The position numbers and the translations under genes were made by a program. This document shows, piece after piece, positions 34,636-44,156 of a stretch of 64,000 nt of DNA. Source of the stretch: Pseudomonas sp. LD120 (GTDB lineage Bacteria; Pseudomonadota; Gammaproteobacteria; Pseudomonadales; Pseudomonadaceae). Within the stretch, counting starts at the first letter, position 1. Every line of letters begins with the position of its first letter. Location: the NCBI RefSeq assembly GCF_009861525.1, contig NZ_WVHL01000005.1:434001-498000 (forward strand), in the 5' to 3' direction. The notes below the pieces were generated by a model that was not told where the DNA came from, made no database searches, and saw nothing but the letters and a program-made list of their open reading frames with translations.

Positions 34636-35877
34636 TCAAATCCAGGAATGTCGGGCCGGCAGCGTGCCGTTCAGGTGGTAGGCGCCGACGGCGTGGTACT
34701 TCCAGCGCACCGGGTCGTGCAGGGTGTGCACCCGGGCATTGCGCCAGTGGCGGTCGAGGTTGAATTCGGCGAGGGTGGCGCGGCTGCCGGCGAGCTCGAA
34801 GAGCTTTTCGCTGGCCAGCAGCGAGATCTCGGTGGTCAGCACCTTGGCTTCGGCCACGGCGATCGAGGCGCGGGCCGCGGACTCGACGGTGATCGGCGCC
34901 GCGCTGACCTGGTCCAGCACTCGCCCGGCCTTGCGCAGCAGGGCCTCGGCGGCGTGCAGTTCGATCTGCAGCTTGCCGATCTCGGCGATCACATACAGAT
35001 CGTCGCTGGCGCGCTCGACGTTGGCGTCGATCCACGGACGGGCCCGTTCACGCACAAAGGCGATGGCGTCGGCCAAGGCTTCCCGGGCGATGCCGGCGTC
35101 GATGGCGGCCTGGATCAGTTGCGACACCGCGCCCTGGATATTCGGCGACTCGTTGATCCTCCAGTTGTCCAGCACCAGCTCGGATTCGACCCGCACGTTG
35201 TTCAGCAAGACGGTGCCGCTGGCGGTGGTGCGCTGACCGAAGCCCGACCAGTCGTCGACGATGCGCAGGCCTGGAGTGCCGCGACGGACGAAGGCCAGCA
35301 CCTGGCGACCTTCCTCGTTCAGCGCCTTGACCGCGACCCAGTGGGCGAACAGGGCGCCGGTGGAGTAGAACTTCTGGCCGTTGATGACATGGCCGTCGGC
35401 GTCTTTGGTGACCCGCGCCTTGAGTTCCAGGGTGTTCTTGGTGCCGCGTTCCGGGCCGGCATTGCCGATGCGCCAGCCTTCCAGAACACTCTGCAGCAGC
35501 TGTTTCTTCTGCCGTTCGGTGCCGCAGCCGAGGATCAGGCCGAGGATGCCGAACTGGTTCTGGGGGATCTGCCCCAGGGCCGGGTCGGCCGCGGAAATGA
35601 TCGCGAAGACCTCGGCCAGGGTGACGAAGGACACCTGTGGCCCACCGTAGGCGCGGGGGACGGAAATACTGCCCAGGCCGCTGCGGGTGAATTGTTCGAT
35701 CTGCGCCCAGGGCAGCTTGCGCTGACGGTCGCGTTGAGCGGCCTGCTGGCGGGCCGCGGCGGCCAGTTCATGGGCGGCCTGCAGGGCTTGGGCGTCGTTA
35801 CGCAGAAGCTGTGCGGGTAACCGCAGGGGGGCAATGTCCAGATCGCCCTGGCTGTGTGTATCAACCAGACTGGACAT
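34636..35877 (-). CDS. sfnB: SfnB-family sulfur acquisition oxidoreductase, copy 1
   Basis: A 413-residue paralog of the next gene, first in the operon. It shares SGLGSISVPRAYGGPQVSFVTLAEV, DPALGQIPQNQFG, and IVDDWSGFGQRTTASGTVLLNNV. ATG 35877 follows AAGGAG at a good distance. The frame to 35979 has no RBS. The two copies differ over most of their length but share an almost identical C-terminal stretch. They may act on different sulfur compounds or form a heteromer. The 373-bp upstream region holds the promoter. Confidence 0.85.
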   Translation of the reverse strand: MSSLVDTHSQGDLDIAPLRLPAQLLRNDAQALQAAHELAAAARQQAAQRDRQRKLPWAQIEQFTRSGLGSISVPRAYGGPQVSFVTLAEVFAIISAADPALGQIPQNQFGILGLILGCGTERQKKQLLQSVLEGWRIGNAGPERGTKNTLELKARVTKDADGHVINGQKFYSTGALFAHWVAVKALNEEGRQVLAFVRRGTPGLRIVDDWSGFGQRTTASGTVLLNNVRVESELVLDNWRINESPNIQGAVSQLIQAAIDAGIAREALADAIAFVRERARPWIDANVERASDDLYVIAEIGKLQIELHAAEALLRKAGRVLDQVSAAPITVESAARASIAVAEAKVLTTEISLLASEKLFELAGSRATLAEFNLDRHWRNARVHTLHDPVRWKYHAVGAYHLNGTLPARHSWI

Positions 35878-36250
35878 CAGCGCCGCTCCTTGGCTGCACG
35901 CAATGCCCTGGCAACCTGCACTGGGGTGATTGTGTTCCGGACCATACCTACCTCGCATCTTTTGGATAGGCCGCGTCATGCGGCGAAATCAGCATCAAGA
36001 AGGTCCGGTGGTCCGGTGCATATACCCTATGCGCGCATAAAAATTAAATAAACTAACTTTTAGGAATATGAATAGAAGGGGTTTACGTGTACGGCAGGAT
36101 GGCCGGTTGCGGCCCAGTGGCTGCGGGCTGGCGCGGTGTGTGGCAGGCGCTGGCAAGCATTTTTCGTCGGCAGCAAAGAACACGGGCGGGGGGATGAAAG
36201 CACGGGAAGTGAGGCAATCAGCGGTGAGCTTTCAGGCAGTGCCGCACGTG
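35878..36250. promoter_or_regulatory. Promoter region of the sfnB operon
   Basis: No gene. Notable elements: a tandem GGTCCGGT duplication at 36002-36017, the perfect palindrome TATGCGCGCATA at 36028-36039, and an AT-rich stretch from 36038 ending in AACTTTTAGGAATATG (36054-36070). Read on the minus strand the last gives TATTCCTAAAAGTT, close to the TTATTCCTT motif near other sulfur genes. Activator and promoter sites for sulfur starvation are likely here. Confidence 0.5.
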
Positions 36251-36631
36251 TTACTGGTACTGATCCAGCTCGTGGGTGAGCGATTGCAGCAGTGATTCGG
36301 GGGGCAGCAACAGACCTTGCCCGTCCGCATCCGCAAACACCAGGCAGAACCTGGCGTCGCGCTGCATGCCGGGCAGCCAGTGGGAGAGGAAATGGCCGAG
36401 CTCAATGGGCTTGGGTTGAAAGCCGTGCCATGGGCCATGGGCGCACAAGGCGGCGAAGTCCGCCTCTGGCCAGAACGCGATGGCGCTGGCCTGGGCAGAG
36501 CCGGCGGTGGCCCAGCCGTCCGCGAACAGCCCCCAGATCACCTGGAAATCCGCCACCTTGCGAATCAGGTAGTCGCACCGGGCCTGGGGCGAGAGCCGGA
36601 GCAGGTTGTGGATTTTCTGAGGTGCCAGCAT
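36251..36631 (-). CDS. DUF2750 family protein
   Basis: A 126-residue cytoplasmic protein. IHNLLRLSPQARCDYLIRKVADFQVIWGLFADGW and the end LLPPESLLQSLTHELDQYQ fit the DUF2750 family of unknown function. ATG 36631 was preferred because GGAAT lies just before it. ATG 36664 gives 11 more residues with no RBS. It sits between the sfn and tcy operons and has no evident link to either. Confidence 0.65.
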   Translation of the reverse strand: MLAPQKIHNLLRLSPQARCDYLIRKVADFQVIWGLFADGWATAGSAQASAIAFWPEADFAALCAHGPWHGFQPKPIELGHFLSHWLPGMQRDARFCLVFADADGQGLLLPPESLLQSLTHELDQYQ

Positions 36632-36686
36632 CAGGATTCCATGGTCTGCAATGGCTGCGGGCATCCGGCTATGGGAGTTTGAAGCT

Positions 36687-37439
36687 TCATGTGCCGGGCT
36701 GGAGAAACTTGCTGAGAAACTGTCGGGTGCGTTCGTGCTGGGGGTTGGCGAACAGCGCCTTGGCTTCGCCCTGCTCGACGATCACCCCCTTGTCGAAGAA
36801 GATCACCCGGTTGGCCACGTCCCGGGCAAAGCTCATTTCGTGGGTGACGATGATCATGGTGCGCTTCTCTTGCGCCAGGCTGCGGATGGTGCCCAGGACT
36901 TCGCCCACCAGTTCCGGGTCCAGGGCCGAGGTCGGTTCGTCGAACAGGATCACCCGCGGCTCCATGGCCAGGGCCCGGGCAATCGCCACGCGTTGTTGCT
37001 GGCCACCGGACAGGCGCCTCGGGTAGCTGTCTTCCTTGCCCGCCAGGCCGACCTTGGCCAGCAGCGCGCGACCCAGGGCGACGGCTTGCTCGCGAGGGGT
37101 CTTCTTCACCACCAGCGGGCCTTCGATGACGTTCTCCAGGGCGGTGCGGTGGGGGAACAGGTTGAAGTTCTGGAACACGAAACCCACTTGCTGACGCAAC
37201 TGGCGGATCCGGCTTTGTTGCTGGTTCAGGGGGATGTTGCTGTCGATGGCGATGTCGCCGATGCGGATGCGTCCGCTGGTCGGTTCTTCAAGAAAGTTCA
37301 GGCAGCGCAGGAAGGTGGTCTTGCCCGAGCCGCTGGGGCCGATGATGGCAATCACTTCGCCTTCCTTGACCTGCAGGTCGATGCCATCGAGCACCGTCTG
37401 GCCCTTGAACTGCTTGGTCAGCTTTTCCACCACGATCAT
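36687..37439 (-). CDS. tcyN: L-cystine ABC transporter ATP-binding protein TcyN
   Basis: A 250-residue ATPase of the polar amino acid uptake group: Walker [19 protein letters not shown] (near 33), signature RRLSGGQQQRVAIARALAMEP (near 145), Walker B VILFDEPTSALDPELVGEVL and MIIVTHEMSFARDVANRV. Most like E. coli YecC (TcyN). It is the last gene of tcyJ-tcyL-tcyN, 4 bp after the permease stop. The operon takes up cystine and feeds the D-cysteine desulfhydrase and serine acetyltransferase neighbours. Confidence 0.9.
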   Translation of the reverse strand: MIVVEKLTKQFKGQTVLDGIDLQVKEGEVIAIIGPSGSGKTTFLRCLNFLEEPTSGRIRIGDIAIDSNIPLNQQQSRIRQLRQQVGFVFQNFNLFPHRTALENVIEGPLVVKKTPREQAVALGRALLAKVGLAGKEDSYPRRLSGGQQQRVAIARALAMEPRVILFDEPTSALDPELVGEVLGTIRSLAQEKRTMIIVTHEMSFARDVANRVIFFDKGVIVEQGEAKALFANPQHERTRQFLSKFLQPGT

Positions 37440-37443
37440 GGTT

Positions 37444-38109
37444 TCAGGACTCCTGGTCGTGCCGATTGACCCGCGCTTCCAGGCGGTTCTGCAGGTGCGC
37501 GAGCACGCTGGCCAGAACCCAGTAGATCAGCGCGGCGGCAAGATACATGGTGAAGATTTCGAAGGTGCGGGCGGTGATCAGCTGCGCCTGGCGGAACAGT
37601 TCCGGCACCTGGATGGTGGCGGCCAGGGCGGTGTCCTTGACCAGGGAGATGAAGCTGTTGCCCAGCGGCGGCAAGGCGGTGCGCATGGCTTGCGGCAGAA
37701 TCGCCCGGCGCAGGGTCTGGGCCCGGGTCATGCCGATGCTGGCGGCGGCTTCCCATTGACCGCGCTCGATGGAGCCGATGGCCGCTCGGAGGATTTCACA
37801 GGCGTAGGCCGCCATGTTCAGCGAAAAGCCGATCAGCGCGGCGGGCAACGGGTCCAGTTCGATCCCCAGTTGTGGCAGGCCGTAATAGATCACGAACAGT
37901 TGCACCAGCAGTGGCGTGCCGCGAAAGAACGACACGTAGATCCGGGCGATCCAGCTCACCAGCTTGAAGCGCGACAGGCGCATCAGGGCCAGGCCAAAGC
38001 CCAGCAGCAGGCCGAAGAACATGCCGCCGAGGCTGAGGATGACCGTGTAGTACGCGCCCTTGAGGAGAAATGGCGCTGAATCCAGCGCCAGTTGCAGACC
38101 AGCTTCCAT
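37444..38109 (-). CDS. tcyL: L-cystine ABC transporter permease TcyL
   Basis: A 221-residue inner-membrane permease with about five helices (AYYTVILSLGGMFFGLLLGFGLALM; ALIGFSLNMAAYACEILRAAIGSIERGQWEAA). The EAA-loop GMTRAQTLRRAILPQAMRTALPPLGNSFISLVKDTAL is typical of HisMQ-like permeases. It acts as a homodimer with TcyN. Its ATG overlaps the tcyJ stop by one base (TAATG). Confidence 0.92.
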   Translation of the reverse strand: MEAGLQLALDSAPFLLKGAYYTVILSLGGMFFGLLLGFGLALMRLSRFKLVSWIARIYVSFFRGTPLLVQLFVIYYGLPQLGIELDPLPAALIGFSLNMAAYACEILRAAIGSIERGQWEAAASIGMTRAQTLRRAILPQAMRTALPPLGNSFISLVKDTALAATIQVPELFRQAQLITARTFEIFTMYLAAALIYWVLASVLAHLQNRLEARVNRHDQES

Positions 38110-38906
38110 TATTGGGTGACGTCAGCGTTGAAGTATTTTTCCGAGAGCTTTTTCAGCGTGCCGTCGGCCCGCAGTTCCTCGATCGCCTTGTTCACCGCGG
38201 CCAGCAGTTCGGGTTCACCCTTGCGCAGGGCCACACCGGCTTCCTGGCGGGAGAAGGGTGCGCCGGAGACCACCAGGGTGTCCTTGGTTTTCTTGATCAG
38301 CTCGAAGGCCGCCAGACGGTCCACCAAAATGGCGTCGATGCGGCCGACGCGCAGGTCCTGGTACTTGGTCGGGTCATCGTCGTAGGTCTTGATGATCGCC
38401 GTAGGCACGTTGTCCTTGAGCCATTGCTCGTAGTTGGTGCCCAGGCCCACGCCGACCTTGTGGCCACCCAGGTCGGCGGCGGTCTTGAACGTGCCTTCAT
38501 CCTTTTTCTGGGTCAGGGCCTGGATCCCGGAGACGGTGTAGGGGGTGGAGAAGTCGTACTTTTTCTTGCGCTCCTCGGAGATGGTCACCTGGTTGACGAC
38601 CGCGTCCAGGCGCTTGGATTCCAGGGCCGCGAGAATACCGTCCCATTTGGTCGGCTGCAGCTTGACCTTGACCCCGAGCTTGTTCGCCAGGGCTTCGGAG
38701 AATTCCACTTCGAAGCCGGCCAGCTTGCCGTTTTCGTCGACATAGCTGAACGGTGGGTAGGTGCCTTCCAGGCCGACGTTGATCACGCCTGCGTCCTTGA
38801 TTTTTTGCAGTTGCTCGCCGGCAACCGCCTGACCCATCAGTCCGGCCCCGAGGGCCAGGCCCAGTGTGCCCATCAGCAGATTGCGACGCAGTACGGAAAC
38901 ATTCAT
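38109..38906 (-). CDS. tcyJ: L-cystine-binding periplasmic protein TcyJ
   Basis: A 265-residue receptor with a signal peptide (MNVSVLRRNLLMGTLGLALGAGLMGQAVA). The mature part has INVGLEGTYPPFSYVDENGKLAGFEVE and LDAVVNQVTISEERKKKYDFS, the amino-acid-binding class 3 pattern, and resembles FliY/TcyJ. First gene of the cystine operon. The upstream region at 38907-39232 carries the sulfur-type AT-rich motif. Cystine uptake also matters for oxidative stress defence. Confidence 0.92.
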   Translation of the reverse strand: MNVSVLRRNLLMGTLGLALGAGLMGQAVAGEQLQKIKDAGVINVGLEGTYPPFSYVDENGKLAGFEVEFSEALANKLGVKVKLQPTKWDGILAALESKRLDAVVNQVTISEERKKKYDFSTPYTVSGIQALTQKKDEGTFKTAADLGGHKVGVGLGTNYEQWLKDNVPTAIIKTYDDDPTKYQDLRVGRIDAILVDRLAAFELIKKTKDTLVVSGAPFSRQEAGVALRKGEPELLAAVNKAIEELRADGTLKKLSEKYFNADVTQ

Positions 38907-39084
38907 GACAAGCCCCTGTGGTTTCTTATGGCGTGATACGGGTGGGAAATGCAGGTCAACCGGTGAGATAGCAGCAACGCCTTATCCTGCCTTAAGTACA
39001 GCCTGCGCGTCTCTTGGCAAATGAGCCTGTGGCGCGACTATAAAGCGGTGCTGATAGCTTTAAAAATAATATAAATACATTTTG

Positions 39085-39105
39085 TTATTCCTTTTCGTTT
39101 TAATA
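39085..39105 (-). promoter_or_regulatory. AT-rich motif upstream of tcyJ
   Basis: TTATTCCTTTTCGTTTTAAT (plus strand) lies 179 bp from the tcyJ start in a 326-bp gap without a gene. It shares TTATTCCTT-N2-CG with the repeat at 24022-24036. Candidate shared sulfur-regulation site. Confidence 0.4.
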
Positions 39106-39232
39106 GGTTGACGCCGGCCTCTGCCGCGATCGAGCGTGTTGGTCGAGCGCTTGGAGGGTCCTCTGGGCCTGTGTGGCGGCATCGGCCAAGGGCAAGGCCG
39201 CCAGTTGCATCCACTACCGCTTGCAACCCACC

Positions 39233-40228
39233 TCAGGCAAAGGCTCCAGGGTAGGCGAACAGCGCCGGGGCGCCGCCGGTGTGCAGGAAAATAATCGGGC
39301 CTTGTTCGAAGCGCTGGCGACCGACGCCGTCCAGCAGGCCGGCCATGGCTTTGCCGGTGTAGACCGGGTCCAGCAGCAGGCCTTCCTGGCTGGCCAGCAA
39401 CTTGACCGCCGCCAGGGTGCCGGCGTTGGGTTCGCCGTAACGGGGGGCGAAGTATTCGTCCCACAGTTGCACATTGAACGCCGCCGGTAGGTTCACCCCC
39501 AGCAATTCGGCGGTGCGCTCGGCCAGGTCCTGGACCTTGGGCCGCTGATCCTCGTCGCTGCGCGAGACGGTCACGCCGATCACCGGCAACGGCGGCAGCA
39601 CCTCGCTCAAGGCCAGGGCCAGGCCGCTGTGGGTGCCGGCGCTGCCGGAGGCCAGGACCACCGCGGCGAATTCCAGGCCGCTGTCTTCGATCTGCTGCGC
39701 CAGCTCCAGGCCGGCGCGCACGTAACCCAGGGCGCCCAGGGCGTTGGAGCCGCCGATGGGCACCAGGTAGGGTTTCTTGCCGTTGCTGCGCAGGCGCGCG
39801 GCCAGGGCGCGCAACTGTTCGTCGGCCTGGTCGAGGTTCTCCACCAGCTCGACCTTGGCGTCGAACAGGTCCAGCAGCAGGCGGTTGCCGTTGCCCAGGT
39901 AGTTGGGGTCTTCGGTGCCGATGGGGTTTTCCAGAAGGGCCACGCAACCCAGCCCCAGCTTGGCCGCCAGGGCCGCGGTCTGGCGCACGTGGTTGGACTG
40001 GATGGCGCCGGCGGTAACCAGCGTATCGGCGCCTTGGGCCAGGGCATCGGCGGCCAGGTATTCGAGCTTGCGCAGCTTGTTGCCGCCCATGGCCAGGGGG
40101 GTGGTGTCGTCGCGTTTGACGTAGATATCGCGTCCGATCCAGGCTGACAGGCGTTCGAGTTTTTCCAGGGCGGTGGTGTGCCCGAGCAGGTCGAGACGAT
40201 TAAAGCGGGCAAGCTGTTGTTTGATCAT
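39233..40228 (-). CDS. dcyD: D-cysteine desulfhydrase
   Basis: PLP enzyme of the ACC deaminase/D-cysteine desulfhydrase family, 331 residues. The cofactor lysine is in [20 protein letters not shown] (near residue 52), the substrate region is [16 protein letters not shown] (near 78), and the phosphate-binding loop is [17 protein letters not shown] (near 195). It releases pyruvate, ammonia and sulfide from D-cysteine, supplying sulfide and detoxifying. It lies upstream of tcyJ on the same strand but is separated by 326 bp with a promoter motif. It is divergent from epsC. E. coli dcyD likewise sits beside tcy genes. Confidence 0.92.
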   Translation of the reverse strand: MIKQQLARFNRLDLLGHTTALEKLERLSAWIGRDIYVKRDDTTPLAMGGNKLRKLEYLAADALAQGADTLVTAGAIQSNHVRQTAALAAKLGLGCVALLENPIGTEDPNYLGNGNRLLLDLFDAKVELVENLDQADEQLRALAARLRSNGKKPYLVPIGGSNALGALGYVRAGLELAQQIEDSGLEFAAVVLASGSAGTHSGLALALSEVLPPLPVIGVTVSRSDEDQRPKVQDLAERTAELLGVNLPAAFNVQLWDEYFAPRYGEPNAGTLAAVKLLASQEGLLLDPVYTGKAMAGLLDGVGRQRFEQGPIIFLHTGGAPALFAYPGAFA

Positions 40229-40417
40229 GAGTCCGCACGGAACAGGGAAGGTGCAAGGACTATAGGCAGCGATATTTGCTCGGGCAACCGTCAATCGCTT
40301 ATGCGAAAAAGTACTGTGAGCCAGACAATTAGTTCTTAAACCTCGCCTTGGCGGGGCGTAAAGTGATCGCCGTTTGCGCGGCCTGATTGTCCGGCCGCCC
40401 GAGTAAGGAGTCTTATC

Positions 40418-41344
<927 letters not shown>

Positions 41345-41355
41345 GACAGGCCTTT

Positions 41356-41459
41356 TGTAGCCGCTGCCGAAGGCGGCGAACGAGCCGCAGGTTCGCCGGC
41401 GATCCCGCCACCGCCGAGGTCCCTTCGGTGCCGAGTGCAGCCTGTGGCAGAGGCTATAG
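41356..41459. repeat. REP/REPIN element
   Basis: TGTAGCCGCTGCCGAAGGCGGCG at the left opposes GCAGCCTGTGGCAGAGGCTATAG at the right, with internal GC palindromes. It belongs to the same class as the elements at 13.3, 51.3 and 61.3 kb. Beyond it, at about 41605-41633, a short run of GCCTGC hexamers occurs. The 542-bp gap to betT has no other gene. Confidence 0.8.
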
Positions 41460-41767
41460 AGGCGCCCGTGACACCCGCTGCCCCCGCTGCCCCCGCTTCT
41501 GCCGAGCCTGCGAAAAGGTCCGCAGGACCTTGCTTGTCGATCAGCCGCTGAACGCCAGCGGCTTCAATCTTGCCGCGCCGGTAGGCCGCCTAAACTCTTC
41601 GCGGCCTGCGCCTGCGCCTGCGCCTGCGGCAGTGGCTGCAGCGCGTGCGGGCGGTGGCCTTTTTTCTGCTGAACGATTGTGTTCGGCATCCGTCATACCC
41701 TTCCTTGAACTCGTGTACCCGCGGTACCGCTGGGCCTTGCGATTAGTTCTTCAGCACCTATCCATGG

Positions 41768-41793
41768 TTAACTTGAACGCTCGTTCAAGTTAA
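41768..41793. promoter_or_regulatory. Perfect 12-bp-arm palindrome upstream of betT (BetI-like operator)
   Basis: TTAACTTGAACG and CGTTCAAGTTAA are exact reverse complements separated by CT. TetR-family BetI binds TTGAACGTTCAA-like palindromes in bet promoters, and this carries the TTGAACG core with two bases inserted at the centre. It lies 93 bp before the betT start. Confidence 0.7.
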
Positions 41794-41886
41794 ACCGGTG
41801 GTTCGCTGCCCGCTCACAACAGGAGGCTTGCCTTTGCTGAGTCCGTACATTTCAGCCATGTTTGATCCCTTCGAGGTGCGCCGTTC

Positions 41887-43890
41887 ATGAGTGCGCCATC
41901 CAGCTCCGCGAATAGCCTTATTCGCATGAACCCTCCGGTGTTCTACTTCGCCGCGAGCTTTATTCTGGTCTTCGGTGTGGTGGTGATTTCCATGCCGGAA
42001 CAGGCCGGCGCCTGGCTGCTGGCCGCGCAGAACTGGGCGGCCAATACGGTCGGCTGGTACTACATGCTGGCAATGACCCTGTACCTGGTCTTTGTGGTGG
42101 TCACTGCTTTGTCCGGCTACGGCAAGATCAAGCTCGGTGCCGACCACGACGAGCCCGAATTCAGTTACCTGTCCTGGGCCGGCATGTTGTTCGCCGCCGG
42201 GATCAGCATCACCCTGTTCTTCTTCTGCGTTTCCGAACCGTTGACCCACATGCTGCAACCGCCCCAGGGCGAGGCCGGTACCGCCGAGGCGGCGCGCCAG
42301 GGCATGCAGTTGCTGTTCCTGCACTGGGGGCTGCATGGCTGGGGAGTGTTCGCCTTCGTCGGCATGGCCCTGGCCTATTTCGCCTATCGGCATAACCTGC
42401 CCCTGGCTTTGCGTTCGGCGCTGTACCCGCTGATCGGCAAGCGCATCAACGGCCCTATCGGCTACGCGGTGGACGGCTTCGGGATCATCGCCACGGTGTT
42501 CGGCCTGGGCGCCGACATGGGCTTTGGCGTGCTGCACCTGAACTCCGGCCTGGACTACCTGTTCGGCATCGCCCACACCCAGTGGGTCCAGGTTGGTCTG
42601 ATCACTTTGATGATGGGCGCGGCGATCACTGTCGCGGTGTCGGGAGTCGACAAGGGCGTGCGGGTGATGTCCGACATCAACATGCTGCTGGCGGTGGCAT
42701 TGTTGCTGTTTGTGCTGTTCGCCGGGCCCACCCAGCACCTGCTCAACACCCTGATCCAGAACCTTGGGGACTATTTGGGCGCCTTGCCCAGCAAGAGTTT
42801 CGACGTTTACGCCTACAACAAGCCCAGCGACTGGCTGGGCGGCTGGACGGTGTTCTACTGGGCCTGGTGGATTGCCTGGTCGCCGTTCGTGGGGCTGTTC
42901 ATCGCGCGGATCTCCCGGGGCCGGACCATCCGTGAATTCGTCTTCGGCGTGCTGTTGATTCCCCTGGGCTTCACCCTGGCGTGGATGTCGATTTTCGGTA
43001 ACAGCGCCATCGATCAGGTGCTCAACCATGGCATGAGTGCCCTGGGCATGTCGGCCATCGACAACCCGTCGATGACCCTCTACCTGCTGCTGGAAACCTA
43101 CCCCTGGAGCAAGACCGTGATCGCGGTCACGGTGTTCATCAGCTTCGTGTTCTTCGTCACCTCGGCGGACTCCGGCACCGTGGTGCTCTCGACCTTGTCG
43201 GCCAAGGGCGGCGGCGCCGATGAGGATGGTCCGAAATGGCTGCGGGTGTTCTGGGGCGCGATGACTGCCCTGGTCACCAGTGCGCTGTTGTTTGCCGGCA
43301 GCATCGATTCGCTGAAGTCGGCGGTGGTGCTGACCTCGCTGCCGTTCTCGCTGATTCTGCTGCTGATGATGTGGGGGCTGCACAAGGCCTTCTACCTGGA
43401 ATCGCAGAAGCGCATCGCCCAACTGCACTCCCTGGCGCCGGTGTCGGCGTCGTCCCGGCGTGGCAAGGGCGGCTGGCGCCAGCGCTTGAGCCAGGCGGTG
43501 CATTTCCCGTCTCGGGATGAGGTGTATCGCTTCCTTGACCAGACGGTGCGCCCGGCCATCGAAGAGGTGACTGCGGTGTTCGCCGAGAAGGGCCTGAACG
43601 TGATCACCCAGCCAGACCCGGCCAACGACAACGTCAGCCTGGAAATCGGTCATGGCGACCAGCACCCGTTCATCTATCAGGTGCAAATGCGCGGGTACTT
43701 CACGCCGTCCTTCGCCCGAGGCGGCATGGGCCCCAAAGAATTGCGCAACCGCCGTTACTACCGGGCCGAAGTGCACTTGGCCGAAGGCAGTCAGGATTAC
43801 GACCTGATGGGCTACAGCAAGGAGCAGATCATCAACGATATCCTCGACCAGTACGAACGCCACATGCAGTTCCTGCATCTGGTGCGTTGA
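41887..43890 (+). CDS. betT: Choline/betaine BCCT transporter BetT
   Basis: A 667-residue transporter with 12 helices. The BCCT signature is seen in FYWAWWIAWSPFVGLFIARISRGRTIREFV near residue 320, and LFFFCVSEPLTHM and LHWGLHGWGVFA earlier. About 160 cytoplasmic residues after the last helix (RQRLSQAVHFPSRDEVYRFLDQTVRPAIEEV...) form the osmosensing tail of BetT-type carriers. Imports choline with protons or sodium for glycine-betaine synthesis. GAGGTG precedes ATG 41887. The BetI-like palindrome upstream predicts choline induction. Confidence 0.93.
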   Translation: MSAPSSSANSLIRMNPPVFYFAASFILVFGVVVISMPEQAGAWLLAAQNWAANTVGWYYMLAMTLYLVFVVVTALSGYGKIKLGADHDEPEFSYLSWAGMLFAAGISITLFFFCVSEPLTHMLQPPQGEAGTAEAARQGMQLLFLHWGLHGWGVFAFVGMALAYFAYRHNLPLALRSALYPLIGKRINGPIGYAVDGFGIIATVFGLGADMGFGVLHLNSGLDYLFGIAHTQWVQVGLITLMMGAAITVAVSGVDKGVRVMSDINMLLAVALLLFVLFAGPTQHLLNTLIQNLGDYLGALPSKSFDVYAYNKPSDWLGGWTVFYWAWWIAWSPFVGLFIARISRGRTIREFVFGVLLIPLGFTLAWMSIFGNSAIDQVLNHGMSALGMSAIDNPSMTLYLLLETYPWSKTVIAVTVFISFVFFVTSADSGTVVLSTLSAKGGGADEDGPKWLRVFWGAMTALVTSALLFAGSIDSLKSAVVLTSLPFSLILLLMMWGLHKAFYLESQKRIAQLHSLAPVSASSRRGKGGWRQRLSQAVHFPSRDEVYRFLDQTVRPAIEEVTAVFAEKGLNVITQPDPANDNVSLEIGHGDQHPFIYQVQMRGYFTPSFARGGMGPKELRNRRYYRAEVHLAEGSQDYDLMGYSKEQIINDILDQYERHMQFLHLVR

Positions 43891-43898
43891 GCGTTCGC

Positions 43899-44156
43899 TC
43901 AGGCCCTGGTGAACAGCTGATACAGCGCCAGGGCCGCTACCGGCACCGCGAACACCAGGCTGCCGCCCATCAGTTCCGACCTCAGGGACTGATGGGCGGT
44001 GACCCTCCCCACCGCGCCATTGATCACCGTCAATCCCAGCCACAGCCCGATGAAGCCGTAGCTCAATGTCTGCCGGCTAAAGCCCAGCCGTTCGCCAATA
44101 AACAGCATCAGCGCCAGCAGGGCCAGGCCGAAGCTAATGATCAGGGTGGTGTGCAT
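43899..44156 (-). CDS. Small membrane protein of unknown function
   Basis: An 85-residue protein with three hydrophobic segments: TTLIISFGLALLALMLFIGERLG, QTLSYGFIGLWLGLTVINGAVG, and GGSLVFAVPVAALALYQLF. ATG 44156 follows AGGAG at a suitable distance. ATG 44165 is too close to it. Convergent with betT and only 8 bp from its stop. The family is not recognised. The pattern is like small inner-membrane YgaP-type or DUF proteins, but that is a guess. Confidence 0.65.
   Translation of the reverse strand: MHTTLIISFGLALLALMLFIGERLGFSRQTLSYGFIGLWLGLTVINGAVGRVTAHQSLRSELMGGSLVFAVPVAALALYQLFTRA

Noticed and set aside
41887..43890. Antisense 752-codon frame over betT
   Set aside because: Low-complexity His/Gln/Gly-rich shadow with no start context. 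The plus-strand BCCT transporter is unambiguous.
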